Of a DNA stretch of 64,000 bases, positions 14,901 through 26,176 are shown one piece after another (positions within the stretch are counted from its first letter, which is position 1; the number at the start of each line of letters is the position of its first letter). Position numbers and translations under genes: made by a program. Below the pieces are notes generated by a model. It did no database searches. It saw only the letters and a program-made list of their open reading frames with translations, and was not told the origin of the DNA. Source of the stretch: Clavelina lepadiformis (taxonomy: Eukaryota > Chordata > Ascidiacea > Aplousobranchia > Clavelinidae); NCBI RefSeq assembly GCF_947623445.1, contig NC_135243.1, positions 21,150,479 through 21,214,478 on the forward strand, in the 5' to 3' direction.

Positions 14901-15485
14901 GAAACTCGTTGGTGTAATTTTTTATCCATTGAACCATGCTTTTTGAGATTTCGGAAACATTCAGGTTCTGTACACTTCATGTTTAATTCACAACTTATTG
15001 TTTCATTAAATAATATACAACATTGCGCAAAATGTTCATTTTTTTGTTCCAATATCTTTTAGTATCCTGATATGGACGCCCTGTGGACGACGATTCGCTG
15101 CTGGAATACGGGGATTCACCTCTTCGTTGCTGATCACGTGATCGAGGCAGAGAAATGGTGCGCCCTCGCATTGCGCATGCTCGCTCAAGTGGAACGGTTT
15201 AAAGGAAGTTACGAAAATCACGTAAGTTGTTATAGAAGTTTTAGCCTAATGTTAAACACCATGTAAATACCTGTGACTTACCTGCGTTAGTGGCGAAAAA
15301 CATACACTATGATGTGATTATTGTTAGCTTTAAAGAAAGAACATATTTTCTGTTCTTTGTATTGTATGTAAGTCGAATATTAAAACTTTTGTTTTATTAT
15401 TCAGATGAATATCGTTTACCAAGAAATTTTGTCGAAGAAAGATTACGCAGTTGTGCGACAGCCTTCTTCCAATTTTGCATTATGA
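2951..15485 (+). CDS. TEX11: TEX11/SPO22/ZIP4-like meiotic TPR protein, 22 exons
   Basis: Exons: 2951-2999, 3098-3267, 3388-3570, 3735-3852, 3920-4002, 4171-4416, 4615-4742, 9624-9758, 9836-9987, about 10192-10295, 10962-11125, 11209-11311, 11758-11968, 12204-12423, 12552-12690, 13154-13224, 13787-13903, 14052-14307, 14464-14599, 14772-14898, 15063-15221, 15405-15485. All junctions are GT-AG, and all join in phase except 9 to 10. The product is about 1050 residues; human TEX11 is about 940. Recognisable family blocks are LEEVVVGLWNATVTR (exon 3), AKLQRNRASCLLSLARFAE followed by AEEAARAAVEFDNDSL (exons 11-12), and WNTGIHLFVADHVIEAEKWC (exon 21), all in an all-helical TPR-like context. In the family this protein belongs to the ZMM group and promotes crossover formation and synapsis on meiotic chromosomes. 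The ATG at 2951 was chosen because its exon ends in phase with exon 2. Intron 7 (4743-9623) contains another gene. The family call is from memory. Confidence 0.86.
4743..7340. other. Left part of TEX11 intron 7, no gene
   Basis: This is intron sequence between exon 7 and the promoter of the nested gene. I see no coding exon in it. It contains one strong palindrome (6878-6912) and several cAMP-response-like TGACGT motifs between about 6830 and 6910, which could belong to the regulatory region of the nested gene. Confidence 0.5.
6878..6912. repeat. Perfect 15-bp inverted repeat, 5-base loop
   Basis: The arm TAATGACGTAACGAA (6878-6892) is followed by CGTTT and then its exact reverse complement (6898-6912). 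Each arm holds a TGACGTAA site of the ATF/CREB type. It could be a paired transcription factor site or a hairpin in the nested gene's upstream region; the sequence alone does not decide. Confidence 0.8.
7347..7523 (+). promoter_or_regulatory. TATA promoter of the nested gene
   Basis: A TATATAAAG box at 7515-7523 is preceded by a GC box GGGGCGGG (7502-7509), an E-box CACGTG (7441-7446), an inverted CCAAT (ATTGG, near 7465) and a full palindromic cAMP-response element TGACGTCA (7347-7354). Transcription would start near 7545, about 200 bases before the ATG at 7748. The spacing is that of a conventional RNA polymerase II core promoter. That this element is active is an inference. Confidence 0.65.
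7748..8925 (+). CDS. Unrecognised 271-residue protein nested in TEX11 intron 7
   Basis: Three exons, 7748-7816, 7983-8518 and 8715-8925, join in phase through clean GT-AG introns and end at TAG. I do not recognise the protein. It is hydrophilic and rich in Ser, Pro, Glu and Lys, with no signal peptide or membrane segment. Several Ser-Pro or Thr-Pro pairs (KTPTKP, SPPQK, ESPQS, VPLSPLV, SLSPI, TTPST, SSPL) look like sites for proline-directed kinases. Basic patches (RKRVN, RKPNKSKNNQKKTK) could be nuclear localisation signals. The last 50 residues, from KYKFLTENISV through HEDIVKEQERERYLAEGF to the C-terminal FDRLDGTPE, look most like a conserved block. Coding GC is clearly above the flanking intron. 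It has its own TATA promoter and lies on the same strand as the host gene. The exon structure is firm; the function is unknown. Alternative TEX11 exons are unlikely because exon 7 joins exon 8 in phase without it. Confidence 0.82.
12851..13016. mobile_element. 166-bp hAT-type MITE in TEX11 intron 15
   Basis: Terminal inverted repeats CAGGTGTCACCAAAC and GTTTGGTGACCCCTG match at 14 of 15 positions. They are flanked by 8-bp direct repeats GGCTATGG (12843-12850) and GGTTATGG (13017-13024), which differ at one base. Eight-base target duplications and CAGNGGT-type ends are typical of hAT elements. It has no coding capacity and relies on a transposase elsewhere. Confidence 0.88.
13083..13136. repeat. 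Two 27-bp direct repeats
   Basis: A 27-bp unit starting GTACAAGTTAGTATATATAG is repeated once, in direct tandem, with one base change. It lies just before TEX11 exon 16 and appears to be a simple local duplication in the intron. Confidence 0.8.
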
Positions 15486-18264
15486 TTGTTGATCCTGTTA
15501 GTCGTTGTTTGTCTTCTTTTGTGTTGATGTTTTTAAAGTTGTTGACTTTATTGTTTAATTAAACCAATTCTGTTTGACGTCATTACTGTGAGAACGCATA
15601 AATCGTATGCTTTCTCACAATCGAGAAAGTGTTATAGAGCTCACGCTGATATAGCCCATGGCTGTTCTAATTTAGGGGCTTGCTGTAAAGGACATAACAA
15701 AGGTGTTGTCAACGTGAGCGATTTGCATCGGCAAATTTGGCTTAAAGCTATATTTGCTGTTCATCGTGATCCACATGGCAATTTACCATGCAAGTCTTCT
15801 ACAGGCATGCTATTGCTATAAAGGATGTATAAACTTTACTCACCAACATATGTCTCATTGACATTGGGCCGCTTGAATGCGAACGAAGATGTTTATACCA
15901 GGAACCACAGATTCGCTAACGGCAGGACGTCATACCAATGTCAATCATGTTGGTTGATTGACATATATATTTGAAAACTATATTCACAAAAAACAGACGT
16001 TGGGTTATAGTTAAAGCTCAAAGAAAAGGAATTAAACGACTATATGTATATAACAAAAAGGCTACGACTTTTAGAAGAACCTTCCCGCGACTCAACACTG
16101 CCTGGTGTCAACAAATTTCGGTCAAGAGAACGTGCGTAACAAAATTAGTAACGTAACCAAAACGGTGCGGAATTTCTATTGTAATTACCGAGTACACAAT
16201 GCGTGATTAAAGACGAAAGAACTAAAGTGTGTGCTACAGGGAGAGCTAACAATACAACCAATACGAAAATATCGAAAGCGTCTAACAACAGATAAACCAC
16301 CAAACAACAAACATATTCAAAGCAAAAACCGATAATTGAAATCAACGGGTAACAAAAACGCGTGTTTGATACACAGCATGTTTAGAAGTTGCATTTCTCG
16401 CCGAAAAACGGGTTTCTAATCATCACGGAAGTTATATTGGACTAGATTAGTGCTACTACCAAATGTCGAACATGCTGCCATGCCGTCCAGTAGAAAGTTT
16501 TGCTGTGATAAATTCGGTATAAAGACAACTATTTGTCATTTTTAGAATTGATCTATGCATTTTTTTATCTTGAAACACTGGGCTGTGCATTGTCAAAGAT
16601 TTCTTTTATTGAATAGCACATATATGAAATCTAGTATGTGCCCGAAACTTGAATTTATTAAATGGATGAGAAACGTGGACTTCAATAGATTAACAATAAT
16701 AATGTATATAATAGAGGTAACAAAAATACTCCAGTTGACTACAAACTGTGATAAAAGTACATCGACATGTATACTGTGGTTAGTTGGCTTGGCTGAAACG
16801 TAAAAAATTCCTTGTTCTTATAAGATTGTCTGCATGCCGGCCCGAATTCGGTCCGACAACTTTCACAAACTTAAGCTTGAACCAAAGCCCGAACAGAAAA
16901 TCTCGGAACAACTTTTGTGACGAAAATAAGTCACGTGTTAATTAGTACTTTAATGTTTTACCGTTTTTATAATGCGATAGTTGTTTGCTTATGTCGGGTG
17001 TTGATTAATTGCTTCAGGGTGTTTTTGGTTTTAATTGATTAATTGTAATAATCATTATTTATCTCACGTTTTGCACCTTATCTTACCAGTAGTATGACAC
17101 CTCACCTTTTGCAAGTTATAAAAGTCGTTGAGTATTTAATGAAATTGCTTTCTTTGGTTAAACTGTTGCTGCTGTTGTTCACCGAGGTTATGAGCAAAAG
17201 CATAAGAATTAAAATCTGCCGTTACAATGTAGTGGGCATTTTTGTTTTTGCCTCACTTCTGAGACAAAATTATGACATAATTTGAAAAGGAATTCTCCAT
17301 ATCAGCGCTTTCAACGGAAATTAGAAGAATTGAGTCGAGGACCGCCAATGTATTTCAATAAGATTGAATTATGGCAAAAATGAACGTTTATTAGAAGTTG
17401 TTAATTTACTTCTAAAATCCGCCTCACATCCACTTCTAATATCCCGGGTGGTTTTAATTTTCTAATCAGCCCCTGTTTCCATCTGACGTCTTTCTCTCAC
17501 AAACATAACAGCTTGTCTGGTAATCGTAATGACCCAAATTTTTATTGTTAAATTAATTCCCATAAAGGTCGCAAACTAATCCGCATCGAATCGAACTAAG
17601 AATTACGATTTTCCGTAACACTCTGTGCCTGTGACATATGTCCTCATAGATGCGATCTCTCTAACATAATAACAAATGACCCAAATTTTTATTCTCTAAT
17701 TAAAAACTCCCATGTAGGTCGCAGATTAATCCGCATCGATTAACTTTTTATAAGATTCCTAATCTGATTTGCGTCTTTTCTTTTAGATGTGATTTTCTGT
17801 ATAGTGCTGATATATAAATACGCTCACTAGTATGGAGCGCAGCAGAAGCCTGACAGAATAGCGGAATGTGCGGAAAATAAAACGTTTTGGCGTGGTACAA
17901 AGTAATTAAACGCAGTTCGTCTCAAACTTGCTAAAGAATTTTGTCAAGTGCCTCCAGTAGTTCTCTTGTTAATTCTCGAAAATGTGAATTAGTTGTAGGT
18001 GAAGTTATTTTTCAAGTGTGTTAGTTATGAAATCAAGTTACTACCAATGTTGCGAAAGTCACGATAGTTGACCGATTGGGGTTGAGCAGTGCATCCCTAA
18101 AATAAATTGAAATAACTTTATTTTATATAATTTAAATATGCTCGGTATCGGTACACAACTTCAGGATTTTGTGGGAAGAGAAATTCAATTGCATCGTACT
18201 GAGGTGTAGCTTATTTTTATACTACATTTCAAACCGACTACTGTACGGTAAAAGTAGAACAAAA
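15486..18264. other. Intergenic DNA between TEX11 and the RRM gene
   Basis: No coding region is supported. The stretch includes the TEX11 3' untranslated region and downstream AT-rich DNA. At its right end two direct repeats of about 62-65 bp (17528-17589 and 17675-17739) share AATGACCCAAATTTTTATT and a later GTCGCA-n-A-n-TAATCCGCATCGA, about 145 bp apart. Their origin is unknown. Confidence 0.5.
17528..17739. repeat. Pair of ~62-bp imperfect direct repeats
   Basis: Copies at 17528-17589 and 17675-17739 share an AATGACCCAAATTTTTATT start and a TAATCCGCATCGA end, with a few differences inside. Period is about 147 bp. Only two copies are visible, so a longer satellite cannot be claimed. Confidence 0.75.
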
Positions 18265-18707
18265 ATGTCTCAGATTTTATTGCGTAACATTAAATTTGGA
18301 ACAAAATGGTATGAAATAAGGGACTACTGCGAACGATATGGCGACGTGCGATGGGTGGAAGTCTTATTCAATTCGAAATCAAAGATGTTAGGATGGGCGT
18401 TGGTTTCATTCATTGATAAAGAAGCGGGAGAACGGGTAGGAGCAATTTATTCAATGCTTTCACATTTTAGCAATTGCTGCATTTGTTAACTGATGTTGCT
18501 TAACTTTTTCAAGGCGGCTACAGACCTTCACGAAGTCAAGTGGAAAGGTCGATATTTGAAAGCAGCCAATGTGACTGGTCCACGTAAGTTTTCCTCTTAC
18601 ATTTGATTTCTTTTCATTTCATTTGTATTGTTTTCAATTTTTGTCTACAGTTTGATTTTTATTCTATAACAGCAAAGGTCACGAGATGGGTCGTGGATAA
18701 AAAGTAG
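18265..18707 (+). CDS. Small single-RRM RNA-binding protein, 91 residues
   Basis: Three exons, 18265-18435, 18514-18583 and 18673-18707, join in phase and end at TAG. The protein is essentially one RNA recognition motif. RNP2 is ILLRNI near residues 4-9, RNP1 is GWALVSF near residues 44-50, and the fold closes with KWKGRYLKAANV before a short basic tail ending VVDKK. The usual RNP1 starts with Lys/Arg-Gly-Phe/Tyr; here it is Leu-Gly-Trp-Ala, so the central aromatic is Trp. The expected job is binding single-stranded RNA, in an unknown process. I cannot assign it to a named RRM subfamily. A polyadenylation signal lies about 100 bases downstream. Exon 1 and its 5' flank (18235-18411) are copied almost exactly at 22645-22821. 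The high identity suggests a recent duplication or gene conversion. Confidence 0.75.
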
Positions 18708-18809
18708 CGTTGCTCATCGGTGGATTTTTCTTGTCGAAATGTTGCTTCTCTGCTTTTTAGATTTTGTTCCGTTTTATTTTAAAATTTTACTTTTTACTTT
18801 TGTAAGAAA

Positions 18810-18815
18810 AATAAA
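18810..18815 (+). terminator. Polyadenylation signal of the RRM gene
   Basis: AATAAA about 100 bases after the stop codon of the RRM gene, followed by T-rich sequence. Position and context fit a cleavage signal. Confidence 0.5.
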
Positions 18816-19300
18816 ACTATTGTTTTGAATTGTAGTAAGTTACATGGACAGGAAGTACCAGGCTAACCTACCTTTAGTAGGAAGTAGTAAGCAAATTTTA
18901 AGACGAAATCTTTCAACTTTACCGCTATGTGAAGTGAGAAAGTAGTCATTACCTTGATGCCTGTTAGGTTCCAATACCATTCGCTGAATAAGCTTCCAGA
19001 TACTAAAAGCCGTACGTGGTTTGCCCACGAGTCAAATTGTTCAAATGAATTTTGTAAATTATTGAAACAACTTTAAGAAATACGCCTAAAAAACATAATC
19101 AAAGCATGCTTATTGTGCCTCCATAATGAACACAACTGGTGCACAACTGAGTATGGCATGATGAGGAAACTTACAGAAAATTTACAAGCTAGGCTACCCT
19201 CCATCATCGTCCCCTCTGAAAACGGGCGGACATCGATGGTACGATGCAATGCATTCCTTCTATCAAGGATCGCATCGGAGGACTTCTACACAACAAGGAC

Positions 19301-19489
19301 AGTAACTGAGTGTGATAATGTTTAAATGAAATTGTTTTTATATTCATGAAACTATTAGTTCATTCATTTTATTTTATGTGATTTCCTTCTTTCCTAATTG
19401 GCACACCACCTAATGAGGAAACAGTAGGCTTAACTTTAATTTCCTGCATTTGCTATTCCCTTTACGTTTGTGTGGTACTGGTGTCATTA
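19301..19489 (+). repeat. Direct repeat X1, left of the virus-like fossil
   Basis: About 190 bp starting AGTAACTGAGTGTGATAA and ending GTACTGGTGTCATT are repeated at 22331-22534 with roughly nine in ten bases identical and one small indel of about 14 bp. The two copies bracket the fossil element. They could be terminal repeats of that element or part of the segmental duplication that also copied the RRM exon. Confidence 0.85.
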
Positions 19490-19839
19490 GTAGTATAGTC
19501 TTGACACCCTAGGACTCTTGTTCCATAGCGCCACCAGGCGTACAAGAAAAGAATGTGTGACGTCATAGTTTTCGTTTCATAGCGCGGTAAACTTGTTATA
19601 GGTTTGAGAATTGAAATCATTATATCAACAAAGCAAGCAAAGCATATGTGACTATTGTTGTTACATACAATGTGAACAGTGACATTTGTACATTATGATG
19701 TTATAACGTTAGGGTGTAAGCAGTTGTCTCGTAAATGTTTATAGCAGGGGTGAGCAAACTTGTTTAACATCGATAATGAATGATGTTGGATATTACAATT
19801 CAGCTAGAGCAAACTATATATATATTTATATATTATAGG

Positions 19840-22336
19840 TTACATAGGGAAATGTCAATGTAATATTTGTGATAAACAATTTACTATACATTCTAACTTA
19901 TAAGTTAAAAAGACACAGAAAAACTCTCTGTAAACTGTGTGATAAAATCTACAAACGAAAAGATGATTACCAAAACCATTATTGAAATAAACATACTGGT
20001 AATCAGTTGGGGGTAGAAAATGCCTTTGTTAAAATGTCAGTCGAATATTTAACAATCCTATTCCATACAATGTCAAGTCTAGTGTATATTCCAGTGACGG
20101 TGAACCAGCACCTGAACCAACATCGAGAAGTTCTCAAAATCCAGAAGCAAGTGATGAACTGTACGTTTCTTTTAAAATATATGTCATAACCACGTTATGG
20201 GCTGTGTGATACATAGGGATGAAATTTCGTGTGATGATCTTATCGAAATGGAAAGAAAAATTGGAAAATGTGAGCGATGGCATTCTGAATTAGGTTTTAT
20301 GGATGAAGAAAACTACTCACAAAACGAGAACACGCATAAATGTTTACATTGATAGAGTAAAGAAATCATATCTTTTACAGTTCCAAGAAAATTATACTTC
20401 AACAAAAACGTCTCAGGAGAAATAGGAAACGTTGTAAATTTTGTGCGTGGACCTTTACAAAGTGAGTACGCAATAAACTTTATGGATGAAATATCATTTT
20501 CAATATATACTATATATATTAGTTTAAGAGATTTGAAAAAACATATGAGACGCTCACACCAATCCCGTGAAGTACCCAGACCCCAGATTCCTCGCTCTAA
20601 AATAGTTGTGGTGGATGGCGATACAATCCCAGAGGATATTCCTGAAGATTACAAGTAAAAATAAAACATGGTTGATTTTAAATAACGATTCATGACAGAA
20701 GTTTATTTTATTTTTGAAGGGATATCTATCAAAGGAATTGGCAAGCATTACGAACTCATTTTCATATCGGTAATAGGGTTCAAGACCATTACACGATTCA
20801 TATTCCCGACCAAAGCATGATCGATCAAGGTCTCGAACCATTATGGCCATACTTTCGTGAAAATATTTTCCAGAGACAACGACAAGCTTTCAAAATCCAA
20901 GTGTCATTCGGATTCATACTGCGATATGAAGGAAGTGAAAAAGACAACTCACCAGTACTATATCGTTACTTTCATCTGGATAGTCACTCAAATTATTTGT
21001 ATTTAGGCCCTCAAACCATCCGCGATCGAACCGAATTCGATCAATTCCTTATCGATATACAACGGAAGAATATCAGACAATGGTCGGATAGATTAAAATT
21101 TGAAAACGCATGAGTCGTAGGATCTGTCTGTAATGTCGAATTTTACATCAATCCACTTCGGTAAATTCCGATTGGTATACCCATAGTATTACCGGAATTT
21201 ATTGTTTCAAATAAAGGTCTGTGTTGCCTACACCTTGGGAGAAACGGACCGTTTCAAGAAAATTTATGTTTCTTACGATGTGTGGTATTACATCGACAAA
21301 AGCTGCGAGGTATCGCGAAAAAAAGGAAAAATGTAAATCCTTCGAAAGTCAAATTACGTAAAATATGTATGGAATTATTCGGTACTCAAAATTTTGATTT
21401 TTTTCCCGATGTCACAATTCATGACTTGAATTTACTCGAAAAGAAACTCAAGACAAACATCAATGTGTACCAACTGGATGAGTGATACGTGGCCACCATG
21501 ATACGGCGAGGTCTCAATCAATTTGAACATACACTGAACCTGAACCTATTTCGTCAACATTTTAACTACATACACAACTTTAATAAGTATGCTAATATTT
21601 TTCAATGTAAAAATACCTCTTGTCAAGCTTTGTTCCAGAACAGTTACGAATTAAGACGTCATTCATCACTGCAAAACATTAACCGAAGTCTTTCCCGGTA
21701 AAATCGCTCAACCACAGACAAATGTATTTACAAAACTGGAACTTTTGATTCGGAGGACAAACTCTTCTATTACCGCGCTGTATTTGACTATGAATCTTCG
21801 TTCTCAACCAGTTCACTCCCAAAATCCGGTCCCAGGACTATATTTTTGAATCGTCACGTTGCTATGGCGGTGGGGGTGCAAACCAACGTTCCAGGTTTTT
21901 CGGAATTTCAATGTTCTATAGGTGAACTGGAACAGATTGTCCAGCAAAAGCTAGAATATTTCGAAAAAGCCTTTGCCGAGGCCTATCAATTGTTGAAAAG
22001 GAAATTTTCATTTGTTTACGAGTTTTTGGAAGGTCGATTGATTGATCTCGAGGACGACAAGCGGAAAAAACATCCACTGGGAAAGTTACTGGTCGAATTC
22101 GATGCCTATCTAAACTGTCTTCCTGTGTGTACGTTTAACGGTGGGAGGTATGATATCCTCCTTAGTGATGAAACCATTCATAAAAGTACTCACGTCCTAT
22201 TCCAAGATACAGTTCGACGTGAAAAAAGGAAATAATTGTATGTGTCTTGTGACGGAATCGTTAAAGTTTCTAGACATTAGCAATTATCTTCCGGCCGGTA
22301 CAAGTTACTCTGCATATCACAACAAAGACCAGTAAC
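19840..22336 (+). mobile_element. Fossil virus-like element with protein-primed type DNA polymerase (Polinton/adintovirus-like)
   Basis: This stretch holds remnants of a large self-synthesising DNA element. Recognisable parts, in order, are a zinc-finger-like region, a long block seen next to polymerase in Polinton and adintovirus relatives, and the front part of a family B DNA polymerase. The polymerase is recognisable by short motifs such as FNGGRYD and KFLDISNYLP. The element is broken, with several breaks (at least five) and no rear half of the polymerase. No capsid, integrase or protease part is visible. It is therefore an old, incomplete copy. Direct repeats of about 200 bp lie on both sides. 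The boundaries are approximate, and the exact family (Polinton, adintovirus or another protein-primed relative) is an inference from memory. Confidence 0.65.
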
Positions 22337-22534
22337 TGAGTGTGATAAAGTTTAAATGAAATTGTTTTTATATTCATGAAATTGTTGACCAAAGAAACTG
22401 TTAGTTTATTCATTTCATTTTATGCGATTTCCTTCTTTCCTAATTGGCACACCACCTAAAGGGGAAACAGTAGGCTTAACTTTAATTTCCTGTAATTGCT
22501 ATTCCCTTTACGTTTGTGTGGTACTGGTGTCATT
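22331..22534 (+). repeat. Direct repeat X2, right of the virus-like fossil
   Basis: Second copy of the repeat at 19301-19489, in the same orientation, ending GTACTGGTGTCATT. It lies directly upstream of the truncated RRM copy, whereas copy X1 lies downstream of the intact RRM gene. Confidence 0.85.
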
Positions 22535-22644
22535 CGATTGTACTAGCGGACGTTTGTGCACGCTCTGTGTAAGCGGATATAGAATCGCATCAATCTATTA
22601 CATAGTGTCAGAATAAACCGTCTTCTTCATGGAGAAAAGTACAA

Positions 22645-22950
22645 CGACTACTGTACGTAAAAGTTGGAACAAAAATGTCTCAGATTTTATTGCGTAACAT
22701 TAAATTTGGAACAAAATGGTATGAAATAAGGGACTACTGCGAACGATATGGCGACGTGAGATGGGTGGAAGTTTTATTCAATTCGAAATCAAAGATGTTA
22801 GGATGGGCGTTGGTTTCATTCCTCAATGAAGATATGGAGGCTTTCAGGCAAGTCCCTGAGAACAAAACAGATAACATTGAACTAGGCCTACCCACCACCG
22901 ACTACATGTGCTTAAAGCTTCCAGTTACAAACTTTCAACTAAAAGCCTGA
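22645..22950 (+). pseudogene. Truncated duplicate of the RRM gene
   Basis: 22645-22821 repeats the 5' flank and exon 1 of the RRM gene (18235-18411) with only a few changes, all mild. The frame starts at the ATG at 22675 and is identical through GWALVSF. It then runs into unrelated sequence and stops at 22950. Exons 2 and 3 of the parent are missing. Homology resumes at about 22907-23020 with the region downstream of the parent (about 18985-19085), so an internal stretch of several hundred bases was lost. A 91-residue product is possible but would lack the last strands of the RRM fold, so I call it a broken copy. Confidence 0.75.
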
Positions 22951-23020
22951 TGTGGTTTGTCCGCGAGCCCAAAGTATTCAATGGAATTTTGTCAGTTTCT
23001 GAAACAACTCAAAAATATGT

Positions 23021-26000
23021 GTAGGCAACCCAACTATCAACTACAGACTCAACTCACAAGCCAAGCTGCTTTCATTAGTCATCCTGTTTGGGAATGAACG
23101 GTTATTGACGAACCGATGCAGTTAACTTGTCCTATCAACAGTTTACACTAAACAAGATAGAATGTACCGAAACTAGTAAGGCCCACAGCCTCAGTGGTTT
23201 CTTGCACAGCAAAGTGGAGAAAAAAGCTTATATGCATGGAAAGAAAAAACAATTATGATACAAAAAAACCTAAATCATGTATTCCAAGACTTGGATTAAA
23301 AGTTGAAGTTAACTCGGAACTAGATCTTCCCCATACAGGATTTGCAATGATTGTGACGAAAACATACGTTCTATCCGGTGAAGTAAACAACATTTTCTGC
23401 AGTAAAACCCACCGGCCTCAGTTCTCTTGACTCGTAAAGATTTGCGTAAAGCACGGCTTTGTTAGGCATTCCAGTTAAATGGGTTCCAATCCCACACATA
23501 AATGTATATAATACAAAATTGTATCCTAATGAATTGCAATTCCATTTGCGGTTATAAACTGCTGTGTTTCGTGTGCATTTTGTACTCTTTTTCAAAGGTG
23601 CAACTCTTATGCAGGCAGTGCGTTCCGCTACCTTTCACCCAAATACAGCAACAATACAAGAATCGACCCGAGAACAGCTTGTGCGGTTTAGAGCACGGGG
23701 CATGTCATGAAAACGGTGATCTACTGCAATATCAGTAGGGATCTCAATGCGGAGCAACTAAGTGTCCATTTTGCCTACAACTTGTCTGTGTCAGAAAAGT
23801 TGGGATGTGTTCTTCCCAGTCAATACGAAGGTACAGTAAACCAGTTCGCATATAAATGTTAAAGTGGTATCAGGGCAATCGACGCCAGTAATCAACTCGT
23901 GGTGTTTCGTTGGCCTGCTCCACTAGATCTACTTCACACATTGATTCCCTTAGTTGTCCAACAGGAAACAGCACAAAGCGACAAATCGAACAGGATGCCC
24001 GATTTTCTCTGCTCTATAAAAGCAGTGGTCCGAATTTTACTTCACTGACCTTCATTCTGTAATCCAGTAATGAACGTCGGCGTGGCCAGCTGCTGAGCTG
24101 CGCTGAATTTTTGTGACGTCATAATTGATTGAGTTTTACTCTGGTTCGTTGTGTGCGTCGTCCCTGCAGCGTAACTCCATGCAAGGTAGTTCAGTCCCAA
24201 AGATTCCAAAGGCAAAAAGCGCCTGATTTGTAACTATTGGCCTCAAGTTAAGTTTTATTTGAAAAGTGCGAAGTTTTGTTTCCATTGTTGCGCAATATAT
24301 TTCGTTTCAAAGTTGTTCGGGTGTGAAGTAATCCAGTTTTTTTTTTATCCCGGTTTTTCTGGACCTTGCTGATAGTTGTAATTTTATTTTTCCTAAAGTA
24401 CTCGTAGCTATATTTTGATGTCCCTTTAGGCAAAATGCATTTTTTGAGCGTCTGCAATGTGTTTATTAACTTATAACGTTTTCTTATGTGATATTACTTC
24501 CTCATTCAATCGGATTGGCGGATTTCAGTTTAATACACTCTATGAAAAGCTGGTTATTATCATTTGCATCAATGAATTGATTGTACTCCGTGATGCCATT
24601 GTTAGCTAAGAGGAAAATGTAGAAAATCTTTTTTATATTTGACGAGCTTATTAAAGTATAGTGGTTATTTCGATGGTTAAGCAGCTGAATCTCTTCCGAA
24701 TCCAACAAACGCCGAAACATAAATCTGAGCCCTTAAGGAGTGTAGAGGCATAATATTCGATTTTTTGTAACTTTGTTGGAAGATTGACTGTAGATCGTAT
24801 AAAACACGAAAACGTTCGTTAACTAAGTTGGAATATTTTTAGTTATTTCCACGAGGATTACTAATGGATATCAATTAGCATTTTAATCCATTTTACTTTT
24901 AATGCGAGCATGTATGATTCTATTTTGATCATATTTGCTCCGCTTTCGCTATAGCCCAAACACAGAGTTTCACGTTTAATTCTTTCCTATTTGCATCCCA
25001 TACAAAGCGATACAACGATAGATTAAATTTCTTGATGATGGTCAACGAAGCAAAGTCAATTTTAAGAATCTATTTATTCTTTGTACATGCAAAAATCTAA
25101 CACCGCGTCCCTCAACGAGTCGTAAAATTGGCCTATTTTGAGAGCGTAACATCTCACCACCTGCTGTCGCACTTTTTATCAGACAACAATAGAAGGACAC
25201 AGATTTTCATTTTCTTTGTTTTTTGTTAATTTTTTTGGTTGAGTATTTTTTGTATTTAAAAATATTTTGTGTTTTGATACGTGGCGTTTTGCTGGAGCCA
25301 ACATCTTGAGATTCCCCTTTTTTCTGACGATTTACTTGGCCTTAGGAGGAGGTTACGTTTGAGTCTCATATTTACTGGGTTAAGGTTAGATAGTGTAGGG
25401 TGTAAATTTTTTATCACGTTAAAGATTAAGGTCATGACATCATGAATTGTTGGTTTATTTTTGTTGAAGTGTTTTAAACACTCAAACACGCATTTTTAAG
25501 TCTTTTTATGGGGATTTTCCCCAGATGTTGATTTTTTCTGAGGTCACTTCGTTTTCACGTCACAAAATGATGACCTCTTAATTTGATATCTTTATGATGG
25601 TTGTGCGCTTGTAAACTAGACCCGAAAGTACAAATACGGTAAACGTCAATTGCGCGAGTCAGTGAAGTGAAACGTATGCTAATTTTTCTAAAGTGTAAAT
25701 TAACCTAAAAGTAATCCCTTCTGACCCAAACTCTCACCCCTAATGAATTGTGATTAAATCAGATGAAAAATAAATTTGGTCCCATCATTAACTCTGCTAC
25801 AACACCACATTGGTTTATTTTCAACATCAAAATCGAGCATGGGCGAAAGCCTGCCAATCACAGTCACCGTATTGTCATTTAGCAACTTCAGTAAACGAAC
25901 GTCGGTGAAATAGTCACTTTGGTGGATATTTAAAGCCAGCTGGTAACTGTAGTTGTTTTTTGGGTAGATGAACTGTTTTATACAATACAATTTCAACTAT

Positions 26001-26176
26001 ATATATTCTATATAAGGCTTGGTTAGCAACCGTGTTTTATATTTTAACGTTATTTTGATCATGTTTAGTGGTTTATGAACGGTGGAACTCAACATAGTTA
26101 CGTTAATAGCCTAATTTGGCATTTATGCACATGCTGTTTCTTACATGTATCTACTGACTATTACTTTAATTCCACG
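23021..26176. other. Intergenic DNA, no gene seen
   Basis: No coding exon or recognised element could be supported. A promoter-like TATAAAAG at about 24015 has no convincing open frame after it: the nearest ATG (near 24069) is followed by a stop after a few codons. The rest is AT-rich with scattered short open frames. Confidence 0.5.

Noticed and set aside
19745-19760. CAGGGGTGAGCAAACT, a hAT-like left end
   Set aside because: No matching right end or 8-bp duplication was found nearby, so it was not listed as an element.
24012-24110. TATAAAAG followed by an ATG at about 24069, as a possible promoter and gene
   Set aside because: The frame stops after a few codons and no donor site or later exon joins it.
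25539-25576. Inverted GAGGTCA and TGACCTC, a possible nuclear receptor site
   Set aside because: The spacing is wide, there is no gene next to it, and the match is short enough for chance.
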